Assembly: GCF_001659605.2 (NCBI RefSeq)
Contig: NC_035172.2
Span: forward strand, 34,399,342-34,463,341
DNA length: 64,000 nucleotides
Source of the DNA: Manihot esculenta
Taxonomy: Eukaryota > Streptophyta > Magnoliopsida > Malpighiales > Euphorbiaceae
Reading direction: 5' to 3'
This document shows, in pieces, positions 1 to 13,039 of the stretch. How positions within the stretch are numbered: position 1 is the stretch's first letter; each line of letters starts with the position of its first letter. The translations under genes and the position numbers were made by a program. A model generated the notes under the pieces. The model was not told where the DNA came from and ran no database searches. It saw nothing but the letters and a program-made list of their open reading frames with translations.

Positions 1-3000
1 ATCTCTTCCAGGAGCTGAGCCATAATCTGCCTGTGAGTATCTCCCTGTGGACTTCCTGATGTCCTTCTTAAATGGTATGCCAATGAGATGGTGATGTATT
101 GTGCATGATGGCATTCAAGCATAGCCTTCCACATCCTGATCAGCCTGCATATGTTTGCTGGTGTCATCAATCCAACACTACTGATGAATTAACAGAAATG
201 TCTCATTCATGTGGTTCTCAAGGATTATACATATAACGATAGGCTACAGTATTAGATTTTCAATGCTTAATTTTATTTGAGATAAATAAGGAAATAAGAA
301 CATTGCCTACCCTTGAATTAGCTCTAGAAGTTGTGGCTGCAACTCTTCATCTCGCATCTTCTCAATCCGTTTTGATATTGTATCAACAGAATGAATCGCG
401 ACTATTATCCGTGAATGCAGATCCTTTACAACTGCTCGGGTCTTGTCAATCACTAGAGCACTATGGTCCTTGGCAAACTGGTGCCTGAGTTGGTCACATT
501 TCTGATCGTACTCCTTCCTGATATATTCACTGGCCTATAGACAACCAAATTTTAAGTGTCTGCAAATCCAAGTATGCCGTTGGCAATGCTAATATACTTG
601 GGTAACCAATAACAAAGTAATAGCAAAGTCAGCAGCATAATATTCAGGATGGTGGTTGCTTATGAGGAAAGTATATAATTTTTAAAGATACTTCCTTAGA
701 AATCATGATGCAAATGTTAACAGTTGAATGCAAATTTATTGGAAAGGATTTAAATGGAATTTGGTAGAGAATAAGGCTCCGTTTCCAGGAAAATGTTTGG
801 AGCACTCAGAAAATTTGGTCAACAAAAAATATTTTTCTGGTCAAAAGAAGTCATTTTCCACACATTGAATAAAACCTCTCTGTATATCCAAACAGTAGGT
901 TATGTCACGCAAGAAGGGTCATTTTTTTTAGAGGAACATGCAAGAAAGATCTTAATCTACAAAACTGTTGCAATTAAAAACCAATAGTTTTTGGGACAAG
1001 AAAATGTTCCCTATTGATAAAGTATTGTAAAATATTGTCGATGTGCATATTCATATCATGAATCAGTAGAGAAACAAAGGCACCAAAATCAAGCCATCCC
1101 CTCATATACAGTACATAACATAAGATTAAAATGCAGAATCAAAGGGGTAGAAAAGATGTTAACATTTATGTCATGTGGGCTCAAGAACATATCACCACTC
1201 CTATAATCAAAGAGGAGTTGACAAAGTACCTTTACTTCATCATATAATTTTCTTTCCCATGCATACAGCCTATCAAGGGTAGAAGTATGACTTCCTGCAA
1301 TCATGCAGAACTCTTCAACAAAATCACTACCACTATCAGAAATATCATCTCTTGTTGCCATCGCAAGTGGATTTCTTGATGAAGATGACCTTGAAGATGC
1401 TGTCCTTTTCCATGTAATGACCTTTGTAACATGTTCTGCAGGTTCTACAATATTGGAGAAGACAAAATGGTATGAAAAGACAGAAATACTGCACCCATTA
1501 AACTAGTAAGAAAGAACAGCAAAATCAACATCATATAAATGTGCCTGCAAGTTGAAATCAACTATTGACTCAACACCCCTACAGCACCAATAGGTACTTA
1601 TAGAAGGTATCCTAAATGCCAAGAATCAATTCACCGGATCAGTAAAGTATATGGAATGTTGAATTATTAAAGAGTCGCAAGTGCAATATGCATTTGTGAT
1701 AACAAATACAGCCTAAAAAAGCAATTTACACCATTGAATAGATTACAATATAATTGCATTGATGGCCCAAATCTTGATGTGCTTGAAGCTAAAGCTTACC
1801 ATAAGATGAAAGTCCAGCCTTTCCTTGGCAGCAAATATGGAAAGCTGTCAGAACTGTTGAGGCAGATGAATTCCCTATGACAATCAAATTTATTACGAAT
1901 AAATTCGCGAAAAGATTTAGCAATAAAATCTACATGAATAAAAGCAAACATGCATTTGCATTGCCGTGGGTAAACAAGGAACCAGAATATAAATTAGCTG
2001 TTACTTATCAACATTAATTTGCCATCAACAAAAAGAATTACCTTTTCTCTCAGAATATCCAACCCTTATATTGTTTGCCTCAAGCATCCTTGAGACTTCC
2101 TTGCCAGATTCAGAAGCTCTAAAGAATCTATGTTCTATATCCTTTATGCTTGATAGAAAATCTTTGGCTCTGTGGGTAATAAACTCTGATGGATCTTCTC
2201 TCTCTGCAGATAAATCTTTCATGGCCGCTTCTTTCACTTTCTTTGAACCTGACTTCTCAAGACTCAAACCATTGGCATTTTGGGCTGTTTCCGCTGGCCT
2301 CACTTGAATATCTATTGGTTTTCTAGTAAAACCTTCAACTCCAACCAATCTACCTGAATGAGAAATACTCTCTACTCTTACACCATAACTGCCATTTTGT
2401 GTTGCAAAGTTACCAGAAGTTTCTAAACCCCTTTGCTCCAATCCAGGCCCTATAGTTCCTTCATGTGCTTGACCACTTCCATCTAAACCAACTTTCGACC
2501 ATTTCGTCCATTTCCCCTTCGCATCTACTACATTATGATCAATGCCAACTCTATCACCTCTAGATTCGTTGAACCCTCTGGCATCATCACAATCCATATC
2601 CAGTTCATTCCCCCTCACAAATCTAAAACTTTCACAATTATCACTCGGATCAAAATAATCCCAAGAACCACCAGACTCAAAAGGAGGTGGTGGCGGTGGC
2701 ATTGGCATGCAAAAAGACTCGTCCTCAACAAAGCCATCAGTACTATTATTCAAATTAATCTTAACAGTCACTGGGTTAGCAGCGCCCCTAACTCTCATGT
2801 AACTCATACTAATCACTGGTGGTGAAATGGGGCTCTCGTTGTGCAAAGGTGAATCCGAAACCTCTGCAATGTGAGAGGGAGAGGGAGATGGGTATGAAGA
2901 GTGTGATGGAGTCTTGTAAAGTTCAGTGGCTGACGTTGTTGATACAGAAGATTCTATCAAAATTTCTGCTTCGGCAAATCGCCGGAGAGCTATGCCAAGG

Positions 3001-3140
3001 TTTTTCAAAGAGTTGATATAAGAGACATGAGCTGCAGCGAGATTGTACCTTGAATCAATAGCTTGCTGTATGAATCTCCTGCGTTCTTTGCATAAACGCA
3101 AAGCTTCATTTTTCTCAGCTTTGGAGCTCGCAGTGCCCAT
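1..3140 (-). CDS. DUF630/DUF632 protein (NRG2/REL2-like), 3' end outside window
   Basis: Five exons read on the minus strand: 3140-2042, 1874-1800, 1444-1230, 534-311, 144-1. Every junction has GT..AG and the phases agree, giving about 585 codons before the window edge. The N-terminus (about residues 1-60) is the DUF630 helical region, with MGTASSK and a basic KERRRFIQQAIDSRY stretch. A Pro/Ser-rich and Gly-rich low-complexity middle follows, including a run of prolines after CMPMPPP. From about residue 375 comes the DUF632 domain (EPAEHVTKVITWKR, SGSDFVEEFCMIAGSH, LDRLYAWERKLYDEVK, IRKEYDQKCDQLRHQFAKD, LIRMWKAMLECHHAQY). The family includes Arabidopsis NRG2, a nitrate-signalling regulator, and rice REL2, a leaf-shape protein; the biochemical activity is poorly known. 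Gly2 with Ser6 fits an N-myristoylation signal, so plasma-membrane association is possible. The C-terminal part of DUF632 and the stop lie left of position 1. Confidence 0.9.
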
Positions 3141-6100
3141 TGCTTAAGGAATAAACGAGGCCCGTTTCATGAAATGATCGCCATTTATTTAAACAGAATA
3201 TCTTAGAATGATGAAGACCTTGAAAAACCAAACTTTTTCACTAGAAATTGCACGGAAAATTAATGTAAACCAACTGCATTTTCCTGGTTTCCAAACAGAA
3301 ATATCCTTAAAAGACGCAAATAAAACAACTGGACATTACAGCTTGAACGACCAAACTTTTCTCTAAAATTTAACACTCCATTTTATGGAACAAACTTCAA
3401 CCTTCGGAGTCCGTAAAAAGAAAAGAAAAAAAAATTCCCTGGGAATAGTAATAAAATCCACAACCACAACGCCAGCAAAACGAAGGAAATGACAGTAAAG
3501 AAAAAGCGAAACCCTTTCTCCTAAAAAATCCAACTTTGGATTAGAACAGCAAGACAGAGCAACCTTTTTCTAGTCACAGGAGAAGATGTGTCCTACAAGA
3601 AACAAAAAACCCACTTGGAGAAAGCTCTAATTATAGGATTAGGACAAGACACAGAGAGTGAAAATCGAAAACGAAGTAGAAATGGTTGGAGTTTTCTTTT
3701 AGGGTAAAACAGAGAAGAAAGCGAAAAGGCACAATGGGAGCAGTTATTTTCAGAGAAGAAGATAACATTAAACAGCAAAGAGTAGTTGGGAAGTCACAAA
3801 ATGAAAGCCATTAACGGAAACCTGAAAGATTGAAAGCAATGAATGTGAGGCCAGAGATGCACCAGCCTTCAGGCTCCAAAAGCAAAGATTTTGCATACAC
3901 AGAGAGAGTGATAGAGCAGAGCAATGATGTAAAACAGAAGAAAGGTTAAAGATGAGAGAGAGGAATCTGAAACTGTGCAACAGCTGGTGCAGAGAAGAAG
4001 GTTGCCTCGTTTTGTGTGAGTGATTATCTGTGTGTGGCATCTACATTTTTATCAAAAAGAAAATTAAAAAGAAAAAATGGAAATCAGCTTCAAGGGACTT
4101 TGCAGAGAAAGAAAAATGTCGCTTTCTCACAGTATCTAAGTATTGTATCATTCTTTATAATTTATTTCAAAATAATTTGTACTCTCTTGTCTGCGATCGC
4201 CTGATAGTGCAGGACAGGGGAGAAGAGAAGAGAAATGGTGCGGATGTGATGCACACTGAAGAATAAATTACGCAAAATGACATATTTGCCCCTAGGTTTT
4301 CCCCAGAGAGGGGCTCTAACGGCTCCTTAAAATCCGGGTTTTTGGGGAATTGGAAGCGCTTTTTCTTTTCACTTTTTCTTTGCATATTTATTTTCTGAAA
4401 AAAAAAAGAATTATTTTCCGGAAAAAAATAAATTATGAGTGAATCTTATTTCCAAGAAAATAATATGTTGAAGGAAGTAAAAATTTGTTATTTAATAATT
4501 CCTTTTATAAAACTATCTGATGTAAAGATACAAACAATTACAAAATCAAGGGAAATGGGAAGGGATGTCTGCAGTGAGGCCTGTGGAGATGGTGACATGG
4601 AATGTTATTGTATATTAATATATATATTTTTTTTAATCGGTGCTTTTTCCAGTAAATTTATTGGTTCTTTATGTGGAAGAGTCAAAAAGAAGGGATGGGC
4701 TGGGTCCTTTTGCAGAGGCAGTGACCCATAAATAAAAATATAATTATTGGGAAAAGTAAAAAAAGAATTATATGTTTTGTGCTTGTCATGCCTCCGATTG
4801 TTATCAAGAATTGGGAATGGAGTAAGGTTTAATTGTGGAGCTCGCCGATAAAAGGCGCAATTAAATCGGGGAAGAAGATTCCCACCTCGGCTCCTTCTTC
4901 AACTCCAGGCACACATTCAGGCTTTTTTTTTTTATCTATCAGAATTATAAGGAACCTTTTTAATATGTTGGCCCTAGTTTGAGATGCAAAACCTTAATTG
5001 ATGGTTTTTAGAGCTTCCTGATTCCAATGATATTCTGTGATATAGTTGAAAATTTCCTTTTTGCTGGAGATAGTTTTGCATAACTGCCAGTAATGAAAGT
5101 TCCTACCAGAGCTTTTGGTGGCGGTAATGACATTGTTCCTCATTGGAATGTCGAGTTATGTTTTCTGAAGTAGTACTGTATAACCTAGGATTTTGGCTCT
5201 AGCTAGTAGTCCTTGAATCTTTTTCTTATGTGGGCTGAATTTATGTGTTTTTAGCTAGATTTTTTTGTAGTAGGCTGATTCAAGGTGTAATCCCGATCAT
5301 TTTATAGCCTTATTAATATTAATTATTTTTAATTGGGTGATACTAGTTAATTTGAGTTTAAGACTTCTCAAAAAGTTGATAAATATAATAAACGAAATGA
5401 AATTTGTTTTAACAATTTTAAATAAGTTCTACGCTGAGTTTTTCTTTAAATTCTTCTATGATGGGTGCTGGATCTCTGACATGCGAGGTCGAATTTTAAA
5501 GGAAGAAATAGACTTAAAGTTCATTAGAGTCCACCACGCAAGCTAATTTAGGTCCAAAATCCATTAGACCCTATTATGCAAGTTGACCCATCAATACACC
5601 ATACGATCTGCGATTAAAGCAGATTGTCTTGATTGAAGGCCCGAACTAGCAAGAAAGAAGCCTAACTCATTTGACGTGATAGGGAGTAGGAGAGCAAGTC
5701 CAATTATACCGCGATCTGAACGTCGAAGGGGAATTAAATGACGGTCGATGGACAAATAGGTACGCTCGTAAATACAGTTCTGCATGACAATGACAAGTTA
5801 ATAGGGTGGCGGTTATACAATCACCAAAAGAATAAGGAAAAAAGAATAAAAAAGGTGTCACTCTTCATACTAAATATTTTTATATATACAAAAATTCTAT
5901 TTCTTTCTAAATCTCCGATCATCACTCAAATAAATAAAATTTTAATATATTTAGTCTAATATTTATAACTCTTAAATATTTTTATTTATTTATTTTGTCT
6001 TGCTGTGTCTTTTAGACTCTTTATGACCATGTTGAATTACCCATTAATCAAAAGTTAGGTTATATTAAATATATTGCCCTTTTATTTTATCTTAAAGTTA

Positions 6101-6894
6101 ATCATTATCTTTACCAAAATGAGAAAAAAGATAATTTGAAAATTATGAAACTCATTTTCCCATCGGTATTTAATTAAATCCTCTGGTTCTATGGATGCCA
6201 AAGCAATCTTTTCTTTCATTTTCAATCTTTGGAGCCTAACCTTTATAATTTCCCTTTTCTCACTATTATTTTTCCCCTTTTGGAGTCATTCAAGAGCATA
6301 TTAATCTTGCTTATTAAAGAAAAATATAAAAGAAAAAAAAAACCACGTGGGTCATAACGATAGTGGGAATGCGATCTATTGAAAAACAGCGGCAATCGAT
6401 GGTGGCATGTGGCAGTTACCAACAGGAGCCCTTCCCTTATTTCCTTTTACTTATATTAAGGTTTTTGTAATTGGGCCTTGGACCTTAATTTCTTTAGTCC
6501 AAACTTATTTGTGTTGGACTTGTTTGCCCTAATTTACTTATAATGATTGTACTGGGCTCATTACAATGGTCTTAAGTCTATCTCTAATGCAATTTTATCT
6601 TCGACAAAGAAAAAAAAATCTAAAAAATAATATGAAAAAAAAGACTGCAAATTTTGGAAAGCTAACCATGCTTCATGCAATGGCACAAACAGGCTTTGAG
6701 AAATTTGGTTTACATCAATATACAAAATGCTGTTCTTTTAAATTATTTGCTATATATTGGTAATTGCTTTTAGAAACAAAAACAGTTAGCAAAAATATTT
6801 TTGAGGTGAAAAAAGAAAGAGGTACAGGTGGTGATTTTCTTGATTTCTTCCCCTCTCTCACCCAAAAACAAAATAAAACCTAATAAAATGAACA
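3141..6894. other. Intergenic: NRG2-like upstream region and AT-rich spacer
   Basis: About 3141-4260 should hold the promoter and 5' leader of the leftward DUF630/632 gene. I could not fix a transcription start or decide whether there is a leader intron. From 4300 to 6894 the DNA is AT-rich with no convincing reading frame. A repeat-like block at about 5490-5870 is listed separately. Short ORFs here have no family resemblance. Confidence 0.5.
5490..5870 (+). repeat. LTR-like interspersed repeat, copy 1 (divergent)
   Basis: This GC-richer island sits in AT-rich spacer. It shares a motif order with two other places in the window (about 13040-13500 and 56790-57215): a GACGTGA-like string, then GGGAATTAAATG followed by a GGCCG- or ACGGTCG-like string, then a degenerate stretch. 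It also holds a local two-unit repeat (CATTAGA...GCAAG) at about 5523-5584. Boundaries are not sharp and no open frame is kept. The likeliest reading is an old solo LTR or fragment of one LTR family. This copy is the weakest of the three matches. Confidence 0.35.
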
Positions 6895-9800
6895 CTACAC
6901 TCCATAAAAGCTATGCCTTTGAGGCATACATTCAGCATATTCCAACATCCTGGGAGCAGTACAGGAGTAACCCTTTCTGAACCTGCTGTTGTTTCTGTTC
7001 TTTGCTTCTATCTCCACCGCGAAGACAGCGCAAACCGGTCTGTGGTCGGAGAATCTTGACTCTACTCGAACATACGACAACTGATCAATGCCTTTGCCTC
7101 GCCATAATATCCTGTCACACCTGAAAATTTTTGAGCTTCATTAACAAAGTCATCAACTTTTGCAGCTTCTTCTCCATAAAGAACCAATGTTTTTCATATA
7201 TACCATGCTGGGGTTCTACGTTTCTTCTTGGATTTTCCATTTTCTCCAGCATATGAATCTGAATTATAGGAGTATTTATAAGTGGGAGCAAACAAAATCC
7301 TTCCTTCAATGAATCCGTCAAACACCCTTCCTGCTTCTCTCTCCATATTCAACTGCAGTTAGCATTATCGCTATAGCAAGTCAGCGTGTTAAATATATAA
7401 TGATAATCTTGTTTATTGCATAAACTTCCTTGTCTTTGGAATCTTGTTGTAAGGAAACATTCGATCCCCACAATATTATATATTCATTAATGCATGGTCT
7501 GTAAACAGACAAGTAGTGGTGACTCACCACTTGCTTTTGTGAAGTTTGTAAACAATGAAAGCAACAAACCTGGTCCTTTTCCAGCAAGGTGTCCCAGTCA
7601 TTATCCTCCACCAGTACCCTTGTTTTCTCATAGCTCAAAGATACTCGATAATTTAAGTCTCCAAGCCAAATTACCCGGCTGCAAAATTGATTTTTTTAAG
7701 TGAAAAGATTAGGTAGGGCGACGAATTTAAGGCAAAAATATTAAAGGATAACTCATACTCGTGGTCAATTATCTTTTCCGGGGCACGAGGATTTGGATTC
7801 TTGCAAATCTTGGGGAATTGTGTGCTCTTAAGGATCTCAGCTACATCAGCATTTCTTCTTAGTTCGTCCCCTTCTTTCTCCCCAGAAGCCAGGTGACAGC
7901 AGACGAAGCAGAGGCTCGTTCTATGCAAAGACATGCTTACTGATATACATCCCTGCAATATGATCAATCAAATTAAGCAGGCACTAAATTCCAATGCTCG
8001 TCATAATTACTACAACTGATATAATCTTCCAGGTTAGATCTCTCCACTACTGTCTGGATTTGATAACTTTAAGGAACCAATTTGTATATATATATAGACA
8101 ACATACAATCATTCAGCTGACCTTGTTGCCAAGACGACCCATTATTCCTCTCCCTACAGAAGAGACTCTGAGATGGCCAATGTGAGGAACCAACTCCTTC
8201 TTAGCCCACACTGAAAGAAAAATACCAACCATTTGCTTGCTTGCTATAAGGCTGTAAATCTGTGTGGGTGATGTAGGCATACCAACGGTATAAATCGAGC
8301 TATTTGAGCTGTTATATCGATGACGAGGATCAATTTCCGGGTCTAATGCAGCCATGGACTCATTAAGTTTTCTTAATCTATGTCTCTCTCGAGATAGGTA
8401 CTCTACGGGACAATTGCAGATCTTGAGAAGATTACTATCTGCCTTCAAATTTTTGCTAATTACCTTGAGAGAAGATTTGTTGAAAAACTTAGGGTCTTTG
8501 ACATTGTGGCTTTTGAAGTCCCTTAAAGGGCTTGAATCAGCAAAAGAGTAGTACTCTTGCCTTGGCTTATTAAGTGCGTGGTTTATCAGAGCCAGCCATC
8601 TTGCAGCAGGCTCATTGTCTTCAATCACCAATACATTTCCAGCACTGAGTGGAACAATTTCCTGAAACCTGAAGAGAAATAAGCTTAGACCAAATTTTTA
8701 TTTCTAGCCGGAAAACAGCAGTAACATTAACATATATATCCATCAATCAAACAAATTATAATAAGTCCACTTGTTGTTCAAAACAAATTACATCCTCCCA
8801 TGCATAGAACCACTAAGCTCATATTTGAACCTGAATTGCTCTCCTACAGTTGCATGATGATAAATGCATGCATTTAACAGAATGCATTAGTCATTTAGTC
8901 ACTTAACTGCAATTAGATTATGATATATATTTGTGATTTTTTAATCATACCCACAGACATATAAATCTGCACAGCCTTCCACCTGCAAAAAATCTTCCAG
9001 GTTGATGCCGAAGTTGGGTGTCCTTCCTCCTACATTCCATGTTCCTACGAAAATCCTGCAACCCAATCACAATTAATGTTCCTACTGCAAAGGAACGTGA
9101 CCCTAATTTTTGAAAAAATAACAACTATAACTCGTACCTAAATTCTTTAGTTTCTGTTTCTGAAGCCATAGCATGCTCAAAGTTTGATAGGTTCAGGCCT
9201 TCAATTGCAGAACTAGCCTGTCTTTCTGCAAGTAGATAAAGAAATCAACACCATGGTTTTAACTTTTAATTAAATCCTCAAGTCCAAAATCATCAATTTA
9301 TCAATGAAAAGGACAACAGGTCAACAGCAAGCATGAAAAAGAATTCCCATGTCTCCATCATATTTTCTTTTCCCTCTAGTTTACAAAATATCTAAGCCAA
9401 CAAAACTGGTTATATTTTTAGGTCAGCTACATTGATTTTGCAACATGGGTTAAGCTGAACTTGGAGTCCTTCATGTCTACGTGGCTTTTGGTCATCACAC
9501 ATAGATTCAATAAAAACAATGATTCACCATGTTTACATAACTCAAATTCTTAGGTGGACTCGATTCATTAGTTCAAGACATATAAAAGTGGATCCCACGT
9601 AAATTTTTTTTTTGTTGTGGGACCCACTTACATGTGACTTGGACACGATGGAGGATGGAGTAGGTCCAGATATGTATTATATTTTGGCATGAAAAAAAAT
9701 GCTTAAATGTTGTGCATCTAATAAAACATACCTGAGAAATTTTTTCTGGTTGGCTGATCAGGAGTCTCCATGAACGTGATTCTCCTTTCTGATATATTTT

Positions 9801-10152
9801 TTTCTGTATCCACTAACCAAATCCCCAAAAATCAAGAACAAGAATATACGCAAACACACACACGCATGCAAACATATACAGAGAAGGGAATACCAATAAA
9901 AACTTCATCACCATCTGATCCTGTGTCGTCGTTAGAGCCTGCTTTGTTGCGTCTAGAACTGAAAATCTTTGGAATGACAAACTGCATAAAATTATATGCA
10001 TGGAAACAAATCATAAAATTAATCATGGCTACAGTTTTTTGATAAAAGCATTGAAACTGGACAACTATTACCTTCTTTTTCTTATCCACCGGTAAGGAAC
10101 TTTCAGGAGGGGTACTTGCAGGGCTATCGGCTTTGGTCATTGACGTATTCAT
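6895..10152 (-). CDS. Type I inositol polyphosphate 5-phosphatase
   Basis: Ten exons on the minus strand: 10152-10072, 9981-9894, 9812-9732, 9225-9138, 9055-8951, 8668-8122, 7952-7759, 7678-7570, 7352-7204, 7120-6895. They join in phase to 555 residues. The enzyme family removes the 5-phosphate from Ins(1,4,5)P3, Ins(1,3,4,5)P4 and sometimes phosphoinositides, ending an IP3/Ca signal. Diagnostic motifs are [12 protein letters not shown] (about residue 115), WLGDLNYR (about 397) and [10 protein letters not shown] (about 505), which carry the metal-binding and catalytic residues of the endonuclease/phosphatase fold. The roughly 110-residue N-terminus is Lys/Ser-rich and poorly conserved, and there is no WD40 domain, so this is the type I class. 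It lacks a membrane segment and is likely cytosolic or peripheral. The start at 10152 opens a short first exon and is the least certain part; the exact paralogue number cannot be assigned. Confidence 0.92.
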
Positions 10153-11326
10153 TCTTTGAAAAAAAAAACAATGAATAGCAGAGGATCAATCTTTCGTTGG
10201 CATCTTTGTGAAAAATGGCCACGGAATGAACGATCTTAAACTGACATGCACATTGAAGTCTGCAGGAAAGACAACTTTCTGGGTTTGCTCATACTCATGA
10301 ATGGTGTTGCTCTAGGGTTCCCTCTTCCTCTCTCTTTCTCTCTTCTGTTTTTGGTGAATGAAAATGGAACTTTGTGATCTGTTACGAAGGCTGAGATTTT
10401 GGCGCCAATGGTTTCGGGGAACTTTTGGGAAGGTAACCAAAAAAAAAAAAAAGAAAAGGGATGAAACCGTTGGAATCATACTTCACAGTAACCTAACTAG
10501 TTCACAATTCTGAGCTACTTTCTTTTCAATTATCTCAAGAGAAAAATAATATAATAGGCTACTTATTTTTTTTTTAATTATTTTTTATCATGATTTTCTT
10601 TCCTCGGTAATTAGGAGAAATTAAGGCATTGGAATTTGAAGTCTTCTCCTTGAGAAAAAACGTTTCATAAATCAAGATTAAAAAAAAAAAAAAAAAACTA
10701 AAAAGTGAACAAAAGAAAAATATTTGATGGGCATGAAGATTTGAATGTTGTTGCCTTGAGGACAATTTTGTTCCCTTAGAGACGACATACACTCAATTTA
10801 TCGTTTACGTTATTTCTCAATGGATCAACCCTTGCTAACTGGCCAGACCAAGCTGGTTTCGGATTAAAATCAATGGTTTAGATTTCAAATTTAGAAATAT
10901 TAAAATCGAATCAAGGGTTCCTCTTATTTCATTTTGTTACTAATTTTAGTTTGATTTCAATTCAATTTTATATTTGTAATTGAGAATTATAATACGAAAT
11001 TGTAAATATAATATTTATATTGTAAAATTTATTTTTTATTAATTAAATCGATTGAGATATATAATCTCTTACAATTTTATTAAATGCATTTGATTTTAAC
11101 TGAAATAACAGACATAGGATACATGGAATCAATTTTTATCCCAAAATTTGCCGGCTGTGAACAACAATTTTGCGACACTGCATAGTCTCCTGAGCTAAGA
11201 GACTCTAAGAGATCAATAAGAACCATAACACGACAGCTAAATCAAACATCAAGGGGACAGAAGTAAAGCAGAAACTGGGCCTAAGACTCCATGGAATTGT
11301 GCAAAATCAGCAACAAATGAATCAAT
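10153..11326. other. Intergenic, AT-rich; 5-phosphatase upstream region
   Basis: About 10153-10440 should include the leader and promoter of the leftward 5-phosphatase gene and contains a CT-rich tract near 10321-10350. From 10440 to 11326 the sequence is AT-rich with homopolymer runs at about 10439-10453 and 10680-10697. I see no gene or clear element. Confidence 0.4.
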
Positions 11327-11903
11327 CTATTCAGATTCCAAGAGGTGCTTGACCAATTCAGCACAGCCAGAAAGAGGTTCATCTCTAAAATATCCCAAGG
11401 AATTTGCGAAATGCAGGTTAGAAATTGCACCATTGTTGCGAGTTAGTACAACTTCGGATCGACTGCGTCCTGGATCCGCCCTCCTACAATTAGCCACCGG
11501 ACTGCTAACAAGAGTAGCATAGCATAGCTCGTCAAGATGGTCATCCTCTACCTTTATTTTGTATGTTCCAGTTGAGTCTGTTACTCCCTCTACACTGTAT
11601 CTCAGCTGCAAAGTTGCCCTATCTTGGCACTCGATCCTGACCCTCGCACCTGCAAGAAACTCACCAATTGAACTAATTCAGTAAGCAAGAAATGGCTACT
11701 ACAAAACCAAAGGTGATGCATATGCTACGTAGAGAATTAGCACCAGGAATGTAAGTTGTTTTTGGGGTCTCGAATCCACAGCGGCAAGTGTCACAGTAGA
11801 CACGGCCTTGGATATGGAAAGGCCTCCTAGCTCGGCGTGCACTAACCAGTCCAGGGAGTACACAGAGAGAGAGGGCAAACAACAGCATCAGCCACCTAGC
11901 CAT
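11327..11903 (-). CDS. Ole e 1-like pollen/extensin family secreted protein
   Basis: Two exons on the minus strand, 11903-11744 and 11649-11327, joined in phase 1, give 160 residues. The first about 22 residues (MARWLMLLFALSLCVLPGL and on) form a signal peptide. The mature part has the Ole e 1/Lol p 11-type pattern: GRVYCDTCRCGFETP, TTYIPGARVRIEC, GVTDSTGTYKI, then further cysteines around residues 109-121 and a final GCAELVKHLLES. The family fold is a small disulfide-bonded beta domain, and members occur in pollen, the pollen-tube wall and other cell walls. The molecular function is not settled, although several members are allergens. I chose the ATG at 11903 over an in-frame ATG 39 bases upstream (11942) because it puts the signal peptide directly at the N-terminus. 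Length and cysteine order are normal. Confidence 0.9.
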
Positions 11904-12810
11904 GACTCTACAGACCTGAAGATGAGAAAGAGGAAGAGGCAAAACTGCACAAGTGAAGAAATTGAGCGTGGTATATGGTATCAGCGACGAATTAAATAGA
12001 GCAGCAATGAAGCGGGTGAAGCTTCACACATGCAGCAAGACTTGAAAAATTAGCACCCATTGCGGCGTTTTAGTCTCTGTGTTAATTAATTGGTGTCTTT
12101 CTTCTTCCTTCTTTTACGCAGAGATCTTTTGTTCAACAGTACTCCCATCAATTTTTCTCCCATGGATATATACTGTGCTGAGAATTTTTTACATTTTATT
12201 TTAGTTAGTATGATATAATTGACGTGCATGGGCATGTGGAAAAGATATATAGCTGACTTGATGGATGGGGAAACATTAAATGGAAGATGTAGTAACTAGT
12301 TGTAACCAAGCAAGATCCAAGAAAAGGAAATAAAGAGACTTTTAATTAATGGGTATGTCATGGATCCCGAGGACAATATCGCTGGATTTATCAGCAATCT
12401 CGCTTAATATCTGAGTCCTTTGGAAGCTTGTCATGTGGCGATAAATGATGGAGAATCAAATGAGCCCGTTTCCCATTGAAGGCTCCGGGAGAGCTCCCAT
12501 AAATTAAACACAATTCCCATGCTTCTGTGCATTAGAAAATAGAAATCAGTTCATGATAACCTTTCAGGGCAATATTACTGAAAATGAAAAAACGACGACT
12601 TGCTGCAAATGATCAACAATATGAAATGGAAAAAACTTGATTAGATTGGATCCATTTAGATTCTAAGACACTGATTTAACCAACCTATAGAAATCAGCAA
12701 CAAATCATGTTTCTTGACCCTTGAATTGATTGTTAAGTCCTCAACATCAAAAGCATTATTATCTTTTGAGGTTCGTATATACATGTGTTTACGTTCTTCT
12801 CTTTTCTTTA

Positions 12811-13010
12811 TTTTTTTTTTTTATAAGAAACGTAGTTTATTATTAAAAAAGTATAGCCTAATTCTGAAAAATCCAAGAAATAACTAGCTCATATAAGTTA
12901 ACTCTCAAAACTAAGTCCAGGTTCCAAGAAAATTATCCAAATTAAAACAAGTCCAAAACTTCAAATCCAGAAGAATCTAATCCCATCAAATCCTAAAAGG
13001 CGGAGAAGAA
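12811..13010 (-). repeat. Possible truncated LINE 3' end with poly(A)
   Basis: A run of T at about 12811-12823 reads as a poly(A) tail on the minus strand. It is preceded in that orientation by a transcript-like, moderately AT-rich sequence ending in AATAATAAACTACG-like text. This is the usual look of a 5'-truncated plant LINE or processed sequence. I found no target-site duplication and no reverse transcriptase reading frame, so the family is not assigned. Confidence 0.3.
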
Positions 13011-13039
13011 CGTGCAATTTGATCAACGAGACTACCACA

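Noticed and set aside
2071..3016. Plus-strand frames opposite the DUF630/632 first exon
   Set aside because: No family match and no splice logic; shadows of the 371-residue minus-strand exon.
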